Shown: positions 8,967-18,854 of the stretch, piece after piece
Layout of the letters: each line of letters opens with the position of its first letter
Position numbering within the stretch: the first letter of the stretch is position 1
NCBI RefSeq assembly: GCF_001984155.1
Contig: NZ_MTQO01000026.1
Span: 31,356-95,355 of the forward strand
Direction: 5' to 3'
DNA: 64,000 nucleotides
Source: Actinosynnema sp. ALI-1.44
Lineage (GTDB): Bacteria; Actinomycetota; Actinomycetes; Mycobacteriales; Pseudonocardiaceae
Position numbers and translations under genes: made by a program
The notes under the pieces: model-generated
The model's database searches: none
Seen by the model: the letters and a program-made list of their open reading frames with translations, nothing else
What the model was told of the DNA's origin: nothing

Positions 8967-9842
8967 CTACGAGCAGGTGCGCTTTCTCGACTGCCGGGCG
9001 GCCGGCGGCGAGGTTCGAACTGGCTCTCGCCCCAGCCCGGCCCACTCCTGGCCGTACCGCGTGGACACGACGTGCCTGCCGTCCGCCTGCTCCGGCAGTC
9101 CGACCAGGCTCAGCAGCACCGGCGGGTCGAGCCGGTTCATCGGCCGCATCCGCAGGTCGGCCGGGCTGATCCGGGTTTCCGGGCGGATCGTGATCGGCCC
9201 GCACGCCCCGATGAACAGTCCCGTACCGGATTCACGCGGGCTCGGGATCAGCGGATCGCGGTCGGCGGCGGCCGAACAGCCGAGGAGGTACCAGGTTCCC
9301 AGTGGGACATCGTTGAGTTCGTACTGTCCCGGCCGGTTCAGGACCGTGCACCGCACCGGTCGGCCCTGCGGCAGCCGGTCGGGGAACATGCCGACGAAGA
9401 TCGAGCCGAGGCCCGCGGGCACGTGCGGCGCGGTGACCTGCCCGCGCAGCGTCGCGGGTCTGATCGGCGTCAGGTGCCTGCGGCGGGGGGATCCGCACAC
9501 CTGCGGGGTCAGTCCGCCGAGCCGCCGGTAGGTGCTCGGCGAAATGCCGACACTGCCGCGAAACCGCGAACTGAAGGTGCCGACGCTCTGGTAGCCGACG
9601 CGGTGGCTGATTTCGGTGACGCTGAGGGAAGTGGCCAGCAGCAGCCTTTTCGCTTCCTGCAGCCGCATCGCCGACAGGAATCGCCCCGGTGAGATACCGG
9701 TGGCCCGCTGGAAGATCCGGGAGAAGTGGAACTTGCTGAACATCGCGGTTCTGGCCATGTCGTCGAGCGTCATCTGCTCGCCCAGGTTCTCGTGCATCGC
9801 GTCTATGACACGACCGACCGCTTCCTCGATCAGTTCGTCCAC
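8967..9842 (-). CDS. AraC-family transcriptional regulator with N-terminal DNA-binding domain
   Basis: A 291-residue regulator in which the AraC/XylS helix-turn-helix pair is N-terminal (~10-110: LDDMARTAMFSKFHFSRIFQ, then VTEISHRVGYQSVGTFSSRF and GISPSTYRR) and an effector-like region of unknown fold is C-terminal. This is the reverse of the common order. The GTG start at 9842 follows a GGGGGG stretch; longer upstream frames enter the intergenic region. It is convergent with the membrane protein at 7941 and divergent from the membrane-protein pair starting at 10191, its likely targets. The ligand is unknown. Confidence 0.88.
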   Translation of the reverse strand: MDELIEEAVGRVIDAMHENLGEQMTLDDMARTAMFSKFHFSRIFQRATGISPGRFLSAMRLQEAKRLLLATSLSVTEISHRVGYQSVGTFSSRFRGSVGISPSTYRRLGGLTPQVCGSPRRRHLTPIRPATLRGQVTAPHVPAGLGSIFVGMFPDRLPQGRPVRCTVLNRPGQYELNDVPLGTWYLLGCSAAADRDPLIPSPRESGTGLFIGACGPITIRPETRISPADLRMRPMNRLDPPVLLSLVGLPEQADGRHVVSTRYGQEWAGLGREPVRTSPPAARQSRKRTCS

Positions 9843-10190
9843 TGAACCCCCCGGAGACCCGGCAACGCGACTGAGAAACCCCCCGGCGATCCTTGACGAA
9901 GCCCCAGTCTCACCGATTACGCACGTTAGCAGGGCGCCACCAGGCGTGCAAGCACACGGTGACAAGCCAATCACCCTCCGAACACCGGGTGACCGGCCGC
10001 CTGCCGAAGCGGGCCGATTCCCCGGCATCCGCCCCGGATGACCGACACGAACCGCGGCAACAGCCCGGTACCTTCAGCACCGACGGAACGGAATCGTCCG
10101 CGCGGCAAGGGAACGCGGGGGTCGCGGTCGACTACGGCGCACCCGTACCCGTCGGCGCCACGTCACACCTATGACGACAGGAGTCGCAGG
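9843..10190. promoter_or_regulatory. Divergent intergenic region between AraC regulator and membrane-protein operon
   Basis: About 350 bp between divergent start codons, presumably holding both promoters and the AraC operator. Open frames running through it are continuations of the flanking genes without start signals. I see no strong palindrome or hairpin. Confidence 0.5.
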
Positions 10191-10757
10191 ATGACAGCAC
10201 ACGTCCACCACACCCCCACCCCGGCCCCGGGGTTGCTCAGCAGGCTCAACACTTCCGGCCACCGGATGGCATTGGCTCTGTTCACGTTCGTCGTGCTGGC
10301 ACACTGGGCCGAACACCTCGTCCAGGCGTTCCAGATCTACGCACTGGATTGGCCGCGCCCCCAGGCAGGCGGCGTGCTCGGCCTGTGGATCCCCTGGCTG
10401 GTGACGTCCGAATGGCTGCACTACGGCTACGCCATCGTGATGCTCATCGGATTGGTGCTGCTGCGCAAGGGTTTCACCGGCAGGGCGCGGACGTGGTGGA
10501 ACATCGCGATGTGGATCCAGGTGTGGCACCACTTCGAGCACCTGTTGCTGCTCCTGCAGGCGATCACCAAGTCGAACCTGCTCGGCATGCCCGTGCCGAC
10601 GAGCATCGCCCAACTGCTGTTCCCACGGGTGGAGCTACATCTGTTCTATAACGCCATCGTGTTCGTGCCCATGGTGGTGGCGATGGTCTACCACCTGCGC
10701 CCCAACGAGTCCGAGCGCGCCGAGATGCGGTGTTCGTGCGCGATGGCGACCACCTGA
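10191..10757 (+). CDS. Histidine-rich four-helix membrane protein, unknown function
   Basis: A 188-residue integral membrane protein. The ATG at 10191 is preceded by AGGAG with 7-bp spacing. About four hydrophobic helices carry an unusual number of histidines and acidic residues at their ends: AHWAEHLVQAF, EWLHYGYAIVML, WHHFEHLLLLLQ and ELHLFYNAIVF. The HxxxH and HHxxxH spacings suggest heme or metal ligands within the membrane, but this is inference from the pattern only. The C-terminus carries a Cys pair (RCSCAM). The next membrane gene starts 60 bp downstream, so the two form an operon divergent from an AraC regulator. Confidence 0.8.
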   Translation: MTAHVHHTPTPAPGLLSRLNTSGHRMALALFTFVVLAHWAEHLVQAFQIYALDWPRPQAGGVLGLWIPWLVTSEWLHYGYAIVMLIGLVLLRKGFTGRARTWWNIAMWIQVWHHFEHLLLLLQAITKSNLLGMPVPTSIAQLLFPRVELHLFYNAIVFVPMVVAMVYHLRPNESERAEMRCSCAMATT

Positions 10758-10817
10758 CACGAAACGCCGTTCTCCGTGATCTCCCCTGCTTTGACGGCGT
10801 ACCAAGGACATGACCAC

Positions 10818-11453
10818 GTGCTCACCGTCCCGGTGAGCATCGGCCCGCTGATCCTGCGAGTCGCCTTGCTCGCGGCGGTTCCGGCGATCGCCGGATTCGC
10901 CGTGCTGCGGGGTTTCGTCCCCGAACCCGGCCGCGCCGCGACCGCGACAATCGCGGCGTCGGCCGTCGGCGCCATCGTGCTCGAGTTGATGCTGTCCGCG
11001 GGGCTGGCGCTGCCGCCTCAGGTCGTCGTTCTGCTGCTGGCCCTTGCCGCCGCGCCGCTGTGGCTCATCCTGGGCAGGGACGAGCGCAAGGCGCGGGTCG
11101 TCGCCTTCGGGAGAATGGCCGCGCCGTGGATCGTCACGGCGGCAGCCGTGACGGCGTTCGTCGCCTTCGGACGGGCGTGGCCGCCCCGGGAAGCCTCGGA
11201 GTCGCTGCTGCACACCGCGATCGTGTTCGCGCTGACCGGGCTGTCCTGGTTCACGGTGTGCCGTCCCACGGGCCCGGGGCTCGCCTCCGTCGCACTGCGC
11301 GTGGTGGCCACGACCCTGGCGTTGGCGGTATTGGCCGGTACCGCATATGCCATTACGGTACGGCCGCTCGAGCGGTCCGCCGCACACAATGGCCCGTGTC
11401 CAATTCATGGGAACAACGTGGAACTCGGGACGGACCCGGCACGAATGTGTTGA
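10818..11453 (+). CDS. Small polytopic membrane protein (possibly DUF6239-like)
   Basis: A 211-residue protein with about six hydrophobic helices and little else. The GTG start at 10818 has AAGGAC 8 bp upstream; a further in-frame GTG at 10776 lacks a good ribosome binding site. Features include a cluster of alanine/leucine helices, RDERKARVVAFGR as a cytoplasmic loop, and a hydrophilic tail with CPIHGN. The arrangement recalls the DUF6239 membrane family that occurs in some actinobacterial natural-product loci, but I cannot confirm membership. It follows the histidine-rich protein in the same operon. Confidence 0.68.
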   Translation: MLTVPVSIGPLILRVALLAAVPAIAGFAVLRGFVPEPGRAATATIAASAVGAIVLELMLSAGLALPPQVVVLLLALAAAPLWLILGRDERKARVVAFGRMAAPWIVTAAAVTAFVAFGRAWPPREASESLLHTAIVFALTGLSWFTVCRPTGPGLASVALRVVATTLALAVLAGTAYAITVRPLERSAAHNGPCPIHGNNVELGTDPARMC

Positions 11454-11577
11454 TCACGTGGTTCACACACGACTTCGGGCAGATGTTTTTCGTCGAAACG
11501 ATCACACGGGGTCAGTTGCTTCGACGAACTGGCATGAGTTAGTGTCGAGGCGGTCGTTCGGCTCAGTGGGGTGAAAC

Positions 11578-12657
11578 ATGGGCGGAATTCTGCTCAGGGC
11601 GGCGCTCCGCAAATCACTGGCCGGAATCGACCACGTGTCCCCCGCCCCGCCGAGCGGGGACAACGCTCTCGCCGCGTCGGTGTACCGGCAAGTCGAAAGC
11701 GATTTCGGGCTACTGGCCCCGCCTGTCGCACTGCACTCCCCCGCTCCCGACGTGATGGCCGCGTGCTGGGTCATGTTGCGGGAATCGCTCGTGGTCACCG
11801 ACCGAACCGACCGTGACACCAAGGAAGCCGTCGCCACTGCGGTATCGCTCTGCAACGTCTGTTCCTATTGCGTCAACGTGCACAGCATGACGCTGGAGGC
11901 ATTCGTCGCCGAGGACGCCGACGACCCGGAGAAGGATCTGCGTGTCCGTGCGCTCGCGGACTGGGCCCGCCGCACGGCGCCCGCGACTACGACGCCGTGT
12001 TGCCCGCCGTTTCCCGCGTCGCACGGACCCGAATTGATCGGCGTCGTGCTTGCGTTTCACTACATCAACCGGATGGTCAACATCTTCCTGCCGGACTCGC
12101 CGTTGCCGCGCCTGGTTCCCCCGGTCGCCCGCGGGACGGCGTTGCGCACGCTCGGCAGGCTGATGCGGGCGGCCACCCGCGGCCTGCACAGACCTGGGAC
12201 GGCACTGGACCTCCTGCCCGAAGCGCCACTGCCCGCCGATCTGGCATGGGCACGGGACAACCCGCGCGTGGCGGACGCGTTCGCCCGCGCCACCACGGCC
12301 ATCGACGCGGCCGGAGCCCGCTCGGTACCGGACTCGGTGCGCTCGTTGGTCTCCCGCATGCTCGCCGACTGGATCGGTGACCCACCGGGCATGAGCCGCA
12401 CCTGGGTCAGCGACGCGGTGGCCGACCTACCGGCTGGTGACCGCGCCGCCGGTCGGCTGGCCTTGCTGACTGCGATGGCGTCGTTCCAACTGGACACCAC
12501 GACCGTCGCCCAGTTCCGCGCGATCCGGCCGGACGACAGGTCCCTTGTGGAGCTGACGTCCTGGGCGAGCATGACGGCGGCGAGGCGGATCGGCTCGTGG
12601 ATCACCGCGGGCCAGAGCCTGCACGACCACTGCACCGACAACCCGGTGGGCACGTAG
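11578..12657 (+). CDS. AhpD-like / carboxymuconolactone decarboxylase-fold protein
   Basis: A 359-residue all-helical protein with the AhpD redox motif CNVCSYCVNVHSM at ~97-109, where Cys-x-x-Cys followed by His acts as a peroxidase-type thiol centre in alkylhydroperoxidase D. At this length the protein has a duplicated two-half architecture; only the N-terminal half keeps the Cys motif. The ATG at 11578 follows GTGGGGTGAAAC. It is 124 bp downstream of the membrane-protein pair on the same strand and convergent with the MetE-like gene. A role in oxidative stress or in oxidising a product of the neighbouring membrane proteins is inference. Confidence 0.85.
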   Translation: MGGILLRAALRKSLAGIDHVSPAPPSGDNALAASVYRQVESDFGLLAPPVALHSPAPDVMAACWVMLRESLVVTDRTDRDTKEAVATAVSLCNVCSYCVNVHSMTLEAFVAEDADDPEKDLRVRALADWARRTAPATTTPCCPPFPASHGPELIGVVLAFHYINRMVNIFLPDSPLPRLVPPVARGTALRTLGRLMRAATRGLHRPGTALDLLPEAPLPADLAWARDNPRVADAFARATTAIDAAGARSVPDSVRSLVSRMLADWIGDPPGMSRTWVSDAVADLPAGDRAAGRLALLTAMASFQLDTTTVAQFRAIRPDDRSLVELTSWASMTAARRIGSWITAGQSLHDHCTDNPVGT

Positions 12658-12719
12658 CGCCGGGTGGGCGCGCGTGCGCTAAGCGGCCCGGACGCTGATC
12701 GCGCCCGGGTCGCCGGGTG

Positions 12720-13781
12720 TCAGCCGAGCTGTTCGGACGCCAGCCTGGTGCCCTCGATCCGCGCCGCGATCTTCGCGAACGCGGTCTCCCGTGACGTGGA
12801 GACGTCGTCCCCGAACGGCGAGAAGCCGCAGTCGTCACAGGTCCCCAGCCGGTCCGGTGGGATGTACCGCGCCGCCTCCAGCACGCGGTCGCGCACTTCC
12901 TCGGCGGTTTCCACCCTCGGGTCGATGGGGTCGGTCACGCCGATGAAGATCCGCTGGTGCGGCGAGGAATGCTCGGCGATGAGCCGCAGCACCCGCGCCC
13001 GGTCGGGTTCGCTGGCGAGTTGGATGTAGAAAGTACCCGCGTGCAGCTGGAACAGGTCCGGCAGCAGCTCCGCGTAGTCGACGTCGAGGCTGTGCACGGA
13101 ATCCTGGTCACCGCCGGGGCACGTGTGCACACCGAGCTTCGCCCGCTCCGCCTCCGAGAAGCGATCGAGCACGACATTGTTCAACGCGATGAAATCGCGG
13201 AGTACCCCCTTGGACGGGTCCAGCTTGATGGCCAGCCGCCCTTCGGTGAAATCGAGCTGAACGGAATCGGCGCCCGCGTCCAGGCACGCCCTGATGTCAG
13301 CCTCGGCCTCGTTGACGAGATCGGCGATGAACTCGTCACGCGAGTAGCCGTCGATACCGTCGGCCGGATAGAGCAGGCTCATCGCGGACGGCGCGATCAC
13401 CGCCTGCTTGACCGGGTGGTCGGTGAGTGTTTTCGCTTTGGCGAGATAGGATGCCGCTCGAACACCGTAGCGAAACGGCCCGCCGCTCAGCCGCGGCAAC
13501 TGCCGGGTGTGCCCGTCCGCGAACGGAATGACGACTCCGTCCGGTTCGAGCGCGGTCAGCCCCTGCAACGGGTATCCGACAAAACTCGGCTTCGACTGCT
13601 CACCGTCCATGATCACCGGCGAACCGGCTTCGGCGAAACGCTCGATGGTTTCCGCGACTGCCCGGTCGTAGCTGGCGTCGAGCGATTCCTGGTCGATCCG
13701 GCCCGCCTGGTAATCCGCCAGCGCGTCCAACAGGTACTTCGGGCGAGGAATGCTGCCGATTGGCTCAGAGGGTAGAGGCAT
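12720..13781 (-). CDS. Short cobalamin-independent methionine synthase-like methyltransferase
   Basis: A 353-residue protein corresponding to the catalytic C-terminal half of MetE (full MetE is ~750 residues). Zinc ligands of the family are recognisable: His219 and Cys221 in GVHTCPGG, and Cys318 in CDDCGFSP. The N-terminal substrate segment is IGSIPRPKYLLDAL and the second motif is VQLDFTEGRLAIKLDPS. Such core-MetE proteins transfer a methyl group to a thiol; some use methylcobalamin proteins or other donors rather than methyl-tetrahydrofolate. The start is ATG at 13781. The gene is divergent from plsC across a 230-bp region that contains a short repeated sequence. Confidence 0.9.
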   Translation of the reverse strand: MPLPSEPIGSIPRPKYLLDALADYQAGRIDQESLDASYDRAVAETIERFAEAGSPVIMDGEQSKPSFVGYPLQGLTALEPDGVVIPFADGHTRQLPRLSGGPFRYGVRAASYLAKAKTLTDHPVKQAVIAPSAMSLLYPADGIDGYSRDEFIADLVNEAEADIRACLDAGADSVQLDFTEGRLAIKLDPSKGVLRDFIALNNVVLDRFSEAERAKLGVHTCPGGDQDSVHSLDVDYAELLPDLFQLHAGTFYIQLASEPDRARVLRLIAEHSSPHQRIFIGVTDPIDPRVETAEEVRDRVLEAARYIPPDRLGTCDDCGFSPFGDDVSTSRETAFAKIAARIEGTRLASEQLG

Positions 13782-13827
13782 ATGCCAATCCTGGCGGTGA
13801 TGCGTTCGGCGAAATAGTCCCCTTCAC

Positions 13828-13857
13828 TCGAACGTTCGCACGTTCGCACGTTCGAAG
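13828..13857. repeat. Three tandem TTCGCACG-like units bounded by a palindrome
   Basis: A 30-bp tract in the divergent MetE-like/plsC intergenic region. It reads as an octamer ending in ACGTTCGC repeated with exact 8-bp phasing, flanked by TCGAA on the left and TTCGA on the right, so the whole block is close to self-complementary around AACGTT. It lies 47-76 bp upstream of the MetE-like start codon. An operator for a regulator of the MetE-like gene is the simplest reading; a random GC-rich repeat is possible. Confidence 0.55.
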
Positions 13858-14011
13858 AAGCGTCCGCCATCGCGGACTGCTACTGGCGTGCGATGACCAG
13901 CCGGTACGTGCTCGGCGCCACAGAAGCTCGCATTCCGGACAGCGGGACTGGGAGGATGCGATCGAGGGTAGCCGTGCGGAACGGACAACTCCCGACGAGA
14001 AGAGGACACCC

Positions 14012-14731
14012 GTGGAGCTCGTGTACCCGCCCGTCATCGCAGCGTGCAGAACCCTCTTCCGGGTGCTTGACCTGAGGCTCGACGTACGCGGGACCGAACA
14101 CATCCCGGCGGGCGGCGGCGCGGTCGTCGCCTGCACGCACGTGAGCTACCTCGACTTCATCTTCTGCGGCCTGGCCAGTCTGCCCGCCGGGCGCAAGACG
14201 CGGTTCATGGCCAAGAAGGAGATCTTCGCCAACCGGATCGCCGGACCGCTGATGCGGGGCATGCACCACATCTCCGTCGACCGTTCCGCGGGCCAGGGCT
14301 CCTACCGCGAGGCTGTGGCGGCGTTGCGGGCCGGTGAGGTGGTCGGCGTGTTCCCCGAGGCGACCATCAGCCAGTCGTTCACGGTGAAGGCGATCAAGAC
14401 CGGCGCGGTGCGGATGGCCGCGGAGGCGGGCGTGCCGGTGATCCCGATGGCGGTGTGGGGTTCCCAGCGACTCTGGACCAAGGGCAGGCCACGCGATCTC
14501 ACCCAGCGGCACGTCCCGATCCTGATCCAGGCAGGCGAACCGTTCCAGCCGCTCCCCGGTGACGACCAGGACGCCCTCACCAAGGACCTGCGCACGAGGA
14601 TGAGCACACTGCTCGACCAGGTACAGCGCGCCTACCCGGCCAAGCCGAAGCCGGGCGAGGACCCGTGGTGGCTGCCCGCGCACCTCGGCGGCACCGCGCC
14701 AACCCCCGAGCAGGCCGCCACCAAGGACTGA
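14012..14731 (+). CDS. plsC: 1-acyl-sn-glycerol-3-phosphate acyltransferase
   Basis: A 239-residue membrane-associated acyltransferase that would add the second acyl chain in phospholipid synthesis. It carries the PlsC blocks in order: catalytic HxxxxD as HVSYLD, block II MAKKEIFANRIAGPLMRGMHHISVDR, block III FPEATISQSF, and block IV VIPMAVWGSQRL. The GTG start at 14012 has AGAGGA upstream; a longer open frame from 13760 crosses the repeat tract and was rejected. Actinobacterial genomes hold several paralogues, so a role in a special lipid is possible. A palindromic repeat element directly follows the gene. Confidence 0.92.
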   Translation: MELVYPPVIAACRTLFRVLDLRLDVRGTEHIPAGGGAVVACTHVSYLDFIFCGLASLPAGRKTRFMAKKEIFANRIAGPLMRGMHHISVDRSAGQGSYREAVAALRAGEVVGVFPEATISQSFTVKAIKTGAVRMAAEAGVPVIPMAVWGSQRLWTKGRPRDLTQRHVPILIQAGEPFQPLPGDDQDALTKDLRTRMSTLLDQVQRAYPAKPKPGEDPWWLPAHLGGTAPTPEQAATKD

Positions 14732-14741
14732 TCCACCCGCG

Positions 14742-14801
14742 TTGTGCAACCAATGTGGCCTTCGTTGCGGAAAACGCAACCAATGTGGCCTTCGTTGCAC
14801 A
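14742..14801. repeat. Dispersed repeat element, direct-repeat form
   Basis: Two copies of a 23-bp unit beginning GCAACCAATGTGGCC and ending CTTCGTTGC (14746-14768 and 14776-14798), separated by 7 bp and bounded by TTGTGCAAC at the left and GTTGCACA at the right. Each unit can fold through GCAAC/GTTGC, and the outer TGTGCAAC/GTTGCACA ends pair as well. The same core recurs in inverted form at 47114-47178 and 51214-51278. Here it lies between plsC and the ABC-F gene, where it could also act as a terminator or attenuator. Confidence 0.85.
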
Positions 14802-14898
14802 GACCGCCTCGCTACCGGCGAGTAACTAAGGTACCTAACATAGTTCGTAGTCAAGGGGCCGCCACGCTGACCGGGCGACTGGGCATAATTGCTCCCTG

Positions 14899-16536
<1,638 letters not shown>

Positions 16537-16628
16537 CCGCGCCGCCCACCGCGGACCCCGTCCTCCCCCGGCGGCGGCGCCCGCGGACGTGCACGACAAT
16601 GAGCTTTCAAAACACTGGAAGGTGGCAA

Positions 16629-18344
16629 GTGGAATCGAACGCGCGGGAGGACACGGCGAGCTTCGGGGATCTGGCGCTGCGGCCCGAACTGCTGGCGGCC
16701 CTGTCGAGCCTCGGCTACGAGGAGCCGACGCCGATCCAACGCGAGGCGATCCCGCCCTTGTTGCAGGGCAAGGATCTGCTCGGCCAGGCCGCGACGGGGA
16801 CCGGCAAGACGGCTGCGTTCGCGTTGCCCGTGCTCCAGACGCTCTCCGAGGAGAGACTGGGCAAGGACCCGGCGGCACTGGTGCTCGTACCCACGCGTGA
16901 ACTGGCTGTCCAGGTCTCCCAGGCGTTCCACCGCTACGGCCGCGACCTCGGCGTGACCGTCCTGCCCATCTACGGCGGCGCACCGATCGGCCGTCAGCTG
17001 CAGGCCCTCGACCGCGGCGTCGACGTGGTGATCGCCACACCGGGCCGCGCGCTCGACCACATCGGCCGCGGCACGCTCCGGTTGGGCGGCGTGCGGACCG
17101 TGGTGCTCGACGAGGCCGACGAGATGCTCGACATGGGATTCGCCGAGGACATCGAGGCGATTCTGGACGAGACCGCCGACGAGCGGCAGACCGTGCTGTT
17201 CTCGGCCACGATGCCGTCCCGCGTCGACGGGATCGTGCGCCGCCACCTGCGCGAACCGGTGAAGATCCAGATGGGCCGGGCGGAGTCGACCGACGGCGGC
17301 AAGACCCCGCTGGTGCGCCAGAGCGCGTACGTGGTGGCCCGCGCGCACAAGCCCGCCACCCTCGGCCGCGTGCTGGACGTCGAGGCGCCGACGTCGGCGA
17401 TCGTCTTCTGCCGGACCCGGGAAGAGGTCGACCAGCTCACCGAGACGATGAACGGCCGCGGCTACCGCGCCGAGGCCCTGCACGGCGGGATGAGCCAGGA
17501 ACAGCGCGACCGCGTGATGGGACGGTTGCGTGCCGGGACAGCGGATCTGTTGATCGCCACGGACGTCGCGGCCCGGGGGCTCGACGTGGAACAGCTGACC
17601 CACGTGATCAACTACAACGTCCCGTCGGCGCCCGAGGCGTACGTGCACCGCATCGGCCGTGTCGGCCGCGCGGGCCGCGAGGGCGTGGCGCTGACGCTGG
17701 CCGAGCCCCGCGAGCACCGGATGCTCAAGGCGATCGAGCGCGTGACCAAACAGCCGATCACGGTCGAGAAAGTACCGACTGTGGCGGACCTGCGAGCCCG
17801 CAGGCTGGAACTGACCCGCGCGGCACTGCAGGAAAGCCTGCTCACCGACGACCTCGACCGCTTCCGCGTCGTGGTGGAAACGCTGACCGACGAGTTCGAC
17901 ATCATGGACGTCGCGCTGGCGGCGGTGAAACTGGCGCACGAGTCGAGCGGGATCGTCGCCGACGACGAGGAGATCCCGGACGTCGCGGACGTGGGCGGGC
18001 GCAAGAGGCCCGAGCGCCGCACCGGCGGTCCGGCGGGCAGGCGCCGTGCGTCGGGCGACGACGTGGCCCGGCTGTTCCTCGGTATCGGCCGCAACGCGGG
18101 GATCCGCCCGCAGGACCTGGTCGGCGCGATCGCGGGCGAGTCGAGCCTGACCGGCCGCGACATCGGCGCGATCGAGATCGCCGACCGCTTCTCGCTCGTG
18201 GAGATCCCGGAGTCCGCGGTGGACGAAGTGATCCAGGCCCTGCGGCACAGCACGATCAAGGGCAAGAAGCCGACCGTCCGCCGCGAACGGATCACCCCGA
18301 CCAGTGGCCCACGCAAGAAGACCCCCACCGGCAAACGGAAGTAG
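16629..18344 (+). CDS. DEAD-box RNA helicase with DbpA-type RNA-binding domain
   Basis: A 571-residue ATP-dependent RNA helicase. Motifs in order: Q motif (PTPIQREAIPPLL), motif I ATGTGKT, Ia PTRELA, Ib TPGR, II DEAD, III SAT, IV IVFCRT, V TDVAARGLD and VI HRIGRVGRAG. The C-terminus has a basic linker, then a DbpA/CsdA-like RNA-binding fold (LFLGIGRNAGIRPQDLVGAI to VDEVIQAL) and a Lys/Arg-rich tail. GTG at 16629 follows GGAAGG; ATG at 16599 is an alternative. It likely acts in ribosome assembly or cold response. It is downstream of the ABC-F gene by 92 bp and ends before a strong bidirectional terminator. Confidence 0.94.
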   Translation: MESNAREDTASFGDLALRPELLAALSSLGYEEPTPIQREAIPPLLQGKDLLGQAATGTGKTAAFALPVLQTLSEERLGKDPAALVLVPTRELAVQVSQAFHRYGRDLGVTVLPIYGGAPIGRQLQALDRGVDVVIATPGRALDHIGRGTLRLGGVRTVVLDEADEMLDMGFAEDIEAILDETADERQTVLFSATMPSRVDGIVRRHLREPVKIQMGRAESTDGGKTPLVRQSAYVVARAHKPATLGRVLDVEAPTSAIVFCRTREEVDQLTETMNGRGYRAEALHGGMSQEQRDRVMGRLRAGTADLLIATDVAARGLDVEQLTHVINYNVPSAPEAYVHRIGRVGRAGREGVALTLAEPREHRMLKAIERVTKQPITVEKVPTVADLRARRLELTRAALQESLLTDDLDRFRVVVETLTDEFDIMDVALAAVKLAHESSGIVADDEEIPDVADVGGRKRPERRTGGPAGRRRASGDDVARLFLGIGRNAGIRPQDLVGAIAGESSLTGRDIGAIEIADRFSLVEIPESAVDEVIQALRHSTIKGKKPTVRRERITPTSGPRKKTPTGKRK

Positions 18345-18385
18345 TCCCGCTGTTGTCCACAGCGGACTGATCGTCGACCGGCGGG

Positions 18386-18429
18386 GGACGACCCGTGGCC
18401 ACCGGGCGGACGGAGGCCGCGGGTCGTCC
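18386..18429. terminator. Bidirectional terminator hairpin
   Basis: Arms GGACGACCCGTGGCC (18386-18400) and GGCCGCGGGTCGTCC (18415-18429) pair over 15 bp with a single G-T position and a 14-nt loop, followed by CTCTTAT on the + strand. It lies between the convergent helicase and HMA genes and fits a terminator for both. Confidence 0.8.
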
Positions 18430-18431
18430 TC

Positions 18432-18647
18432 TTATACGCGGCCGGCCAGCTCGTATCCCGCTTCGCTGACCGCACGGGTGACGTCGTCGGTGTCGAGTGC
18501 GGATTCGCTCGACACCGTCACGTGGCCCGTGGCCAGATCGACCCGCACATCGCGCACGGCGGGGATCTGGCTCACTTCCTCGGTCACCGACGACACGCAA
18601 TGCCCGCATGTCATCCCCTTGACCACGTAGACCGCCTGCATGCTCAC
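18432..18647 (-). CDS. Heavy-metal-associated domain protein (CopZ-like copper chaperone)
   Basis: A 71-residue protein that is a single HMA ferredoxin-like domain. It holds the metal-binding GMTCGHC motif and the family pattern (VVKGMTCGHCVSSVTEEVSQIPAV, then VDLATGHVTV and a C-terminal AVSEAGYEL). It should bind Cu(I) and pass it to a P1B-type ATPase or a sensor, neither of which is in this window. The start may be GTG 18647 or ATG 18641; both follow an AGGGAC/AGGTGA-rich leader. It is transcribed alone towards the helicase terminator. Confidence 0.93.
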   Translation of the reverse strand: MSMQAVYVVKGMTCGHCVSSVTEEVSQIPAVRDVRVDLATGHVTVSSESALDTDDVTRAVSEAGYELAGRV

Positions 18648-18854
18648 CTGGAAAGTCCCTTCGGTTCAGCTGTGTTCGATCGGGGCTGCCCAGATGGTCG
18701 GCCGAACAGGGCTTTCGGTTCCCGCCGAACCAGATGTACTTCCATCCACGTGAAAACGGTTCACAGGCCGCTGCGCGGCGCATAGGCTCCCCCTTGCTCC
18801 CGTAAAGGATTAACCAACCAGACCCTGCGGGTGGTCATACCGGACGGAGAAGCG

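Noticed and set aside
7941..12657. Membrane-protein group considered as a natural-product gene cluster because one gene resembles DUF6239
   Set aside because: No biosynthetic backbone or tailoring enzymes are present; the family assignment itself is uncertain.
13828..13857. Short tandem repeat considered as a CRISPR array
   Set aside because: Units are 8 bp without spacers, and no cas genes are present.
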